From NCBI GenBank assembly GCA_937899715.1, contig CALCNX010000029.1, positions 71,406 through 135,405 of the forward strand: 64,000 nucleotides of DNA. The letters are read 5' to 3'. The stretch comes from an uncultured bacterium. Its GTDB lineage: Bacteria; Bacteroidota; Ignavibacteria; Kapaibacteriales; UBA4661. The translations under genes were made by a program, and so were the position numbers. The notes under the pieces are model-generated. The model saw only the letters and a list, made by a program, of their open reading frames with translations, did no database searches and was not told the origin of the DNA. Below are positions 60,120 through 64,000 of the stretch, piece after piece; within the stretch, counting starts at the first letter, position 1; each line of letters starts with the position of its first letter.

Positions 60120-60196
60120 AGAGCCGAAACAATGGTTGTATCGGTCTTTGACTGAAACCTTTTTAGAAGGTAGTGGGTTCAAATCCCTCCGGCTCT
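60120..60196 (+). tRNA. tRNA-like element (degenerate or reduced tRNA)
   Basis: A 77-base stretch folds as a cloverleaf with reduced arms. AGAGCCG and CGGCTCT make a perfect 7-bp acceptor. ACAA-tgg-TTGT makes a short D-type arm, TCGGT-ctttg-ACTGA an anticodon-type arm, and ACCTT-tttag-AAGGT a long variable-type arm. The T-arm has the invariant-type GGGTTCAAATCCC with one T-T mismatch. No standard 7-base anticodon loop fits the stem; reading CTTTGAC as the loop would give TTG (Gln) but unpairs the stem. No CCA is encoded. It may be a tRNA relic at an attachment site or an unusual functional tRNA. Confidence 0.4.
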
Positions 60197-60206
60197 GCTT
60201 TTGATG

Positions 60207-60240
60207 AAGCCTCTTGACTAAAGTTGAGAGGCTTTTTTTA
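60207..60240 (+). terminator. Terminator after the tRNA-like element
   Basis: AAGCCTCT and AGAGGCTT arms with an inner ACT/AGT pairing, then TTTTT. It lies 11 bp after the tRNA-like sequence and just before the convergent DUF3800 gene end. Confidence 0.75.
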
Positions 60241-61041
60241 TAGATGAATCTCAAATTGTTTATACAAATTCTTTAATTCGGCTTCTTGTGCTGAGTTGTC
60301 GAAACACTCCGCATGAATAATATTCGGTTTTAAGGTTGCAATCATTTCCTCCATTCTCGTAAACCAATAATCAATTATTCCTTGTTGTCTTCGTAATAAG
60401 TAATAACGAATTAAGCCTGCTGACAAATCCGCTATTTGAATCAGCTTTGAGTATTGCGATTTTCCAAAATATGCAGTATCAAATATTGCGCTAAAACTTG
60501 TTTTATGGAGAGGTTTTTCAATGAGTTGCTCTATTTTTTCCTGATATTGATTTTGCTCGTCAAAGATTACAAAAGTCTTTCCTTTATTGTTTTGTAAGGT
60601 TGATTGTTTTTTGTTTAGTTGGCTCAGAATCTTGAACGAAGCACACAAATAAGGGTGATTGATTCGAGATAATAATGCAGGTTTTGTTGCTTTTGTATTA
60701 AAGAAAGCAGCATTATCAACAGCACTATACAATAGCTTAAAGGTTATTTCTTTTTGGAACTGAATAACAATATCGTGAAGCAAATCGGCACGGTCTTCAA
60801 GTTTAGGTATATCAATTTTGTACGGGTATTTGTTTCTAATGTCCGAGAACTTTAGTTCTTTTACAGGCTTGCTCAATTTTGAGTTTACCAAATCTAAAAT
60901 ATCATCAAATACTTCAACAGCTTTGCGCAGTTTCGTTACATCGACTAAAACCCCGGCAACAACTAAAATTGGTTGTTCAGATTCAAATTTACCAGATTTC
61001 GAGAACCCACTTTCATCAGCGTAGAAGGCGTACATACACAT
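60238..61041 (-). CDS. DUF3800 domain protein (element-borne)
   Basis: Start at 61041 or 61035 (MCMYAFYADESGF) gives about 267 residues. The DUF3800 acidic motif YADESG, FVIFDEQNQ and the C-terminal QIADLSAGLIRYYLLRR are clear. It is not a close copy of the DUF3800 gene at 33472. It runs against the element's other genes and is more AT-rich, as usual for defence or moron genes carried by prophages. Function unknown; the RNase H-like fold suggests nucleic-acid processing. Confidence 0.8.
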   Translation of the reverse strand: MCMYAFYADESGFSKSGKFESEQPILVVAGVLVDVTKLRKAVEVFDDILDLVNSKLSKPVKELKFSDIRNKYPYKIDIPKLEDRADLLHDIVIQFQKEITFKLLYSAVDNAAFFNTKATKPALLSRINHPYLCASFKILSQLNKKQSTLQNNKGKTFVIFDEQNQYQEKIEQLIEKPLHKTSFSAIFDTAYFGKSQYSKLIQIADLSAGLIRYYLLRRQQGIIDYWFTRMEEMIATLKPNIIHAECFDNSAQEAELKNLYKQFEIHL

Positions 61042-61253
61042 TGCAATTATTTGTACAAGAGTGAATTTTGCGTAAAATACAAAAGAATCTTTACCCTCCA
61101 TAACGTTCATTATCATTCAGTTTTTCAGTGCCTCCCGCCTCCTTATTTTGCATCCGTTCACTCGCCATCTGCCACGATAATCGTGAGTGCGATGGCTCTC
61201 ATCTTCACCATCACCGCCACGATAACCGTGGCTTAATTTGAAAGGATGCTACA

Positions 61254-61580
61254 ATGGATATTGCATTGTCGCAAATCACCAAGCTGGAAGGCATTGCTAC
61301 GCAAGCCAACGGCAATTACCGCCAGTTCACCGAACTCCAAGATTTCGTGAGTGCAGTGCGCTCCATCGGAACGCTGGAGAAAAATTGCACCGACGCGCTT
61401 GCGGCGTTTGATGTGCTGCAAGCCGACGCAGACGGCAAAGTTATCGTCTTTGCTAAAGGCGTTGACGGCGAAGTGCAGTTCACACCCGATGCGGCGTTCC
61501 GCACGGCATTGGACAGCATCAAGACTGCGCTCACCTCTGCAAAAACTGCCGTTGGTGCTGTGCAGTTGCCGCTTCCATAA
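61254..61580 (+). CDS. Small element protein of unknown function
   Basis: A 108-residue protein, mostly helical, with a short strand pair in the middle (DADGKVIVFAKGVDGEVQFT). No signal peptide, no family recognised. AAAGGA stands upstream. It directly precedes the lysis genes. It could be a tail-fibre chaperone or a regulator, but nothing in the sequence decides this. Confidence 0.6.
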   Translation: MDIALSQITKLEGIATQANGNYRQFTELQDFVSAVRSIGTLEKNCTDALAAFDVLQADADGKVIVFAKGVDGEVQFTPDAAFRTALDSIKTALTSAKTAVGAVQLPLP

Positions 61581-61589
61581 GTTTTCATA

Positions 61590-61647
61590 AAGCGGTAGGA
61601 CGGTCGCCACGGTAATCGTGGCTACAAACCGTTCTACCGCTTCTTTT
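61590..61647 (+). terminator. Terminator with a palindrome inserted in its loop
   Basis: AAGCGGTAGgACGGT and ACCGTtCTACCGCTT form a 14-bp stem followed by CTTTT. The loop is formed by a GCCACGGTAATCGTGGC palindrome, giving a second stacked hairpin. It lies 10 bp after the 108-residue gene and before the endolysin. Confidence 0.65.
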
Positions 61648-61661
61648 GCGAAAGAACACCA

Positions 61662-62438
61662 ATGAGCAAAGCAGCTTTCGATATTGCCATGAAAGAGCTT
61701 GGTACGGCAGAGATTTTCGGCGATAGCCACCGTAATGGTGGCGATAACTCGCGAATCGTGGAATATCACGCCGCCACAAGCCTTCGCGCCACAAGCGACG
61801 AAATTGCATGGTGCGCATCGTTTGTGAATTGGTGCTTGAAAAAAGCAACCATTGACGGAACAAACTCCGCACGAGCGCGAAGTTTCGTCACGTGGGGCGT
61901 GGCTGTTTCGCTGGAAGAAGCACAGCGCGGCGATATTGTTGTACTCTCTCGCGGTACGAATCCACTCTTCGGACACGTTGGATTTTTTGCCGGACAAGAA
62001 GGCAAATCTGTTCTTGTGCTTGGCGGCAACCAGTCCAACAAAGTTAGTATTTCACCCTATCCCCTTCACCGCATACTTTCGATAAGGAGAGCAATCATGC
62101 CTTCAGAAACACCATCACCAACAACATTTCGTATTCCGTCGGTTTTTCAATGGATAGCCGCTGCGCCCACACTTATCGGCAAAATCCAACGGTTCATCGC
62201 CTCAGCACAGGCGAAGAACTGGACGACCAGCGCCGTTGCATTGGTGGCGCTCGTAGCGTACTTGGGCAATCTTTTCGGCTTGCCGATAGACGACGGCACG
62301 GTACGGATGCTGGAAGCAGCCGCGATTGCGGTCATCGGTTTTTTCACGGGCAAGCAGGTCATCAATCCTCAAAAACTCGATGCCGCATGGAAATCACTCA
62401 GCTCACTGGCGGAGGACATCACGCATGGACAAACTTGA
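61662..62438 (+). CDS. Phage-type endolysin (CHAP/NlpC-like, TIGR02594 family) fused to holin-like segment
   Basis: A 258-residue reading frame. Residues 1-145 match the TIGR02594 lysin family: NSRIVEYHAAT, DEIAWCASFVNWCL with the catalytic Cys, GHVGFFAGQ with the His and VLGGNQSNKV. It should cut peptidoglycan. Without a stop the frame runs through LSIRRAIMPSE to a ~110-residue region with two hydrophobic helices (NWTTSAVALVALVAYLGNLF and EAAAIAVIGFFTG) typical of holins. An AAGGAG and ATG at 62098 inside suggest separate starting too. Residues SHRNGG come from a palindromic repeat. Confidence 0.8.
   Translation: MSKAAFDIAMKELGTAEIFGDSHRNGGDNSRIVEYHAATSLRATSDEIAWCASFVNWCLKKATIDGTNSARARSFVTWGVAVSLEEAQRGDIVVLSRGTNPLFGHVGFFAGQEGKSVLVLGGNQSNKVSISPYPLHRILSIRRAIMPSETPSPTTFRIPSVFQWIAAAPTLIGKIQRFIASAQAKNWTTSAVALVALVAYLGNLFGLPIDDGTVRMLEAAAIAVIGFFTGKQVINPQKLDAAWKSLSSLAEDITHGQT
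62098..62438 (+). CDS. Holin-like protein from internal start
   Basis: The ATG at 62098 is preceded by AAGGAG at 62085-62090, ideal spacing. The 113-residue product (MPSETPSPTTFRIPSV...) has two membrane helices and a charged C-terminus, like phage holins. It is in frame with the endolysin above, which has no stop between. Either the holin was a separate gene whose upstream stop was lost, or both forms are made. Confidence 0.55.
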
Positions 62439-62622
62439 GTTGTACATTATTACAGGTTTGGTGTCGGTGATAGCGTATTTCCTGAAGGCGTTGCATGGCG
62501 ACGTGCTGGGCATACGACAAAACCTTCAGCACATCGAAAAAGAAATCGCTGTGAAGCACCAAGCCGATGAAGACCGCGACCGTAGATTGGAAAACGTTGA
62601 GAAGATTGTCCATAAAGAATGA
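62425..62622 (+). CDS. Small one-helix membrane protein (lysis cassette)
   Basis: The ATG at 62425 follows GGAGG and overlaps the end of the holin-like frame by 14 bp; 65 residues. One N-terminal membrane helix (LYIITGLVSVIAYFLKAL) is followed by a charged coiled coil (GIRQNLQHIEKEIAVKHQADEDRDRRLENVEKIV), as in i-spanin or DUF2730-like phage proteins. It fits the third lysis component. Confidence 0.65.
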   Translation: MDKLELYIITGLVSVIAYFLKALHGDVLGIRQNLQHIEKEIAVKHQADEDRDRRLENVEKIVHKE

Positions 62623-62662
62623 AGCCCGCTTGGAAGCCTTGATGTTTCAAGCGGGCTTTTTT
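62623..62662 (+). terminator. Terminator after lysis cassette
   Basis: AGCCCGCTTG and CAAGCGGGCT arms with a 15-base loop, then TTTTTT. It ends the plus-strand genes of the element. Confidence 0.85.
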
Positions 62663-63198
62663 GCTTCGATTCGATTCGTATTCCCTTTGCCTCAGCGTCA
62701 TCGGGGACGAGGATTTCGTCCTCGCGCGGCGCTCCGGCGAAACCCTCGCCCCCGTGTATCATTCGCTCCGCTCTACTCGCTACGCTTCGGTTTTCTCTTT
62801 CCTCGCTGCGGGAAACTCCGTGCGCGGGGCGCACTCCGCTTCCCTTGCATCGGCTTGGGCAATTCGGTATTCAATGATATGCGCTCCGCGCCGTGAACAT
62901 CGCTTCCAATGTTGCTGTCCGAGTGTACTTCTGTCGGCTCGCCGACCTACCGCGCACGAACGCGCGTCCGTGCGGCGGTTGTGCCTGTCTCAAACGGGCG
63001 CTGCTGCGCCCATCCCTTACGTCAATGTTTCTCTTGTTGCCGTCCGTGTGTCCGCTTCTCAATGTCGGCGCTATCAACCATCTTGCCACGATACAACCAT
63101 TCCACGAAGCGCCGATGTGCCTCGTCGGTGCGGGAACTCCATTCGCGGCTGCTCCGCTCCTTTCGCCCCGCTCTCCTCGGCAGTGAACCGATACCGCC
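62663..63198. other. 536-bp region without a recognisable gene
   Basis: Open frames exist on both strands, but none looks like a protein. The plus strand is rich in CTCCGC/CGCT words, the minus strand in AGCG-spaced runs (GAAGCGTAGCGAGTAGAGCG). Short palindromes occur: CGAGGATTTCGTCCTCG at 62708, and CGCACGAACGCGCGTCCGTGCG-type around 62954. One minus-strand stretch (63040-63150) reads HRRFVEWLYRGKMVDSADIE and could be a piece of a decayed gene. It may be a non-coding element or junk at the element end. Confidence 0.4.
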
Positions 63199-63423
63199 TC
63201 AATATTTTGCCAACAAAACCGCTACACCTTCACGGAACTCACGGAAGCGTTTTTCAAGATCGGGGCGACTTTCCAATGCGCGGGAACGAACAAGTTGTGC
63301 CACATTCGTACCCAATTCCTCAGCTTCACGAACTAACTGAGCGTGTTCCGCTTCTGTTAAACGGAGGGAGATAAATTTTAATGCAGCATCTTCTGAACGG
63401 GGTTTTCTACCACTTTTTGCCAT
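63199..63423 (-). CDS. Ribbon-helix-helix protein (MobC/CopG-like)
   Basis: A 74-residue protein with KFISLRLTEAEHAQLVREAEELGTNVAQLVRSRALE, the strand-helix-helix pattern of RHH regulators and relaxosome MobC-type proteins. The C-terminal half is a charged helix (DLEKRFREFREGVAVLLAKY). No relaxase follows in an open frame. Probably a regulator of the element end or a remnant of a mobilisation module. The 165 bp to the next gene show nothing clear. Confidence 0.7.
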   Translation of the reverse strand: MAKSGRKPRSEDAALKFISLRLTEAEHAQLVREAEELGTNVAQLVRSRALESRPDLEKRFREFREGVAVLLAKY

Positions 63424-63588
63424 GACTGTTTGCTAATAGTTTTGGTAATCGTTTTTGCAAATATACACCTCAAAACTCAGCGCACAAAATTTCTTCTCCC
63501 AGCATAGCCAACGTCGCAATCTCAAAGCGGAATCGTTGTTGCATTTTGCCCTATCCGGGCGGGAACGCTCGCCCTCCGCAGGAACAAG

Positions 63589-64000
63589 TTAGCCCGCCGC
63601 CGAAAAACAATGCAAGGGTAATACAGAGCGTCGCAAAGCCTCCGCCCTTGCATAGTTTTCGGTCGTCGTGCCCTGCTCTTGTTGTGCGTCGGGCGGCTCG
63701 GCATTCATTGTATCGGCGGCGGCGCTGCCTTTTCGGTTTGGCAATGATTTGTTTTTTGAAAAATTTATCAAAAGGGTCAATCTGTTTTCAGAAACTTTTA
63801 AATAGTTAATTGATTGTGATGAATGTTCATCTGCGAGTTCTTTAACACATTTTATTTCTAAAATAATCTTATCAAATACTACAAAGTCTGCATAAAACTT
63901 ATGCTTTAATAGTTTTCCTTTATAATTTACCAAATACTCCTTTTCTCTTTCGTAAGAAATCTCATTTTCTTTAAATTCAAGTTCAAGGGCATCTTTATAA
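63589..64000 (-). CDS. GxxExxY-family protein (5' end outside window)
   Basis: The frame is open to the right edge; its product reads YKDALELEFKENEISYEREKEYLVNYKGKLLKHKFYADFVVFDKIILEIKCVKEL...INYLKVSENRLTLLINF, the core of the GxxExxY family (PD-(D/E)XK-like fold, D in ADFVVF and E-x-K in EIK). Function is not known. The usual short end is replaced by ~45 residues (SAAADTMNAEPPDAQQEQG...LHCFSAAG) of different, GC-rich composition, so the 3' end seems to be a later join. Gene 5' part lies beyond 64000. Confidence 0.8.
   Translation of the reverse strand, partial: YKDALELEFKENEISYEREKEYLVNYKGKLLKHKFYADFVVFDKIILEIKCVKELADEHSSQSINYLKVSENRLTLLINFSKNKSLPNRKGSAAADTMNAEPPDAQQEQGTTTENYARAEALRRSVLPLHCFSAAG

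Larger units (their letters stand above)
61173..61742. repeat. Four copies of a GCCACG-TAA-CGTGGC palindrome
   Basis: Palindromes of 13-17 bp occur at 61173-61185, 61216-61232, 61606-61622 and 61726-61742 (consensus GCCACgaTAAycGTGGC). The third forms the loop of a terminator, and the fourth lies in the coding region of the endolysin, where it adds residues SHRNGG. Covarying bases (CACC...GGTG in the fourth) keep the pairing. Confidence 0.7.

Noticed and set aside
60120..60196. A normal functional tRNA-Gln (anticodon TTG) gene
   Set aside because: The anticodon stem does not pair around a 7-base CTTTGAC loop and the D-arm is far too short, so a standard tRNA call is not justified.
62663..63423. 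Possible diversity-generating retroelement (template or variable repeat) near the RHH gene
   Set aside because: No reverse transcriptase motif (such as YxDD) and no pair of similar A-rich repeats could be seen.
1..63999. CRISPR array
   Set aside because: No set of regularly spaced direct repeats was found; the repeats seen are palindromic and irregularly spaced, and no cas gene is present.

Overview
The window looks like chromosomal DNA of a Gram-negative, heterotrophic member of the Bacteroidota/Chlorobiota (FCB) group. At least nine predicted exported proteins end in the type IX secretion (Por) sorting domain, and the fatty-acid, Hsp20, FeoAB, AhcY and MetK proteins fit that group. The phylum is an inference from gene content (Ignavibacteria- or Kapabacteria-like); no rRNA gene is present to settle it.

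Layout. 1-14.9 kb: a tight plus-strand array of exported proteins, mostly sialidase/BNR-like beta-propellers with a C-terminal T9SS domain, plus an alpha/beta hydrolase and an M61 metallopeptidase lipoprotein. Genes are repeatedly joined by ATGA overlaps, and the last codons of each sorting domain supply the next ribosome-binding site. 15.1-26.7 kb: minus-strand housekeeping and envelope genes (Gfo/Idh dehydrogenase, rfbB, feoAB, ahcY, NYN nuclease, metK, sugar-nucleotide transferase). Among them lie a photoactive yellow protein (PYP) gene and an adenylate-forming ligase that fits the p-coumarate:CoA ligase needed for its chromophore. 27-32.4 kb: yceD-rpmF-plsX-fabH-fabD-(PchB-like gene)-fabG-acpP. 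32.6-37.5 kb: a broken dinD, a DUF3800 gene and a single-chain type IIG restriction-modification enzyme invaded by a DUF559 cassette flanked by inverted repeats. 38-43 kb: three hsp20 genes, a 40-residue orphan, a HEPN pair and dnaK. 43-54.7 kb: MFS transporter, thioesterase, M28 peptidase, then an ECF sigma factor with an anti-sigma/outer-membrane-barrel fusion and surface lipoproteins or barrels.

54.8 kb to the end is accessory DNA. A decayed second DUF3800 copy is followed by an integrative element: tyrosine integrase, divergent repressor/RHH switch with operator repeats, replication genes with an iteron-like cluster inside the coding region, a DnaA-domain-IV-like protein, a tRNA-like structure, a DUF3800 gene and a lysis cassette (endolysin apparently fused to a holin-like segment, then a small membrane protein). 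No capsid, portal, tail or terminase gene is recognisable, so it looks like a phage satellite or a remnant. The right edge has an RHH protein and a GxxExxY gene cut by the window end.

Main points for follow-up: the PYP/ligase pair with a small coiled-coil neighbour; the DUF559 inverted-repeat cassette in a restriction gene; a PchB-like gene inside the fatty-acid operon; AhcY with a histone-H1-like tail; the anti-sigma/barrel fusion; the endolysin-holin fusion; the tRNA-like element; and several families of dispersed palindromes.
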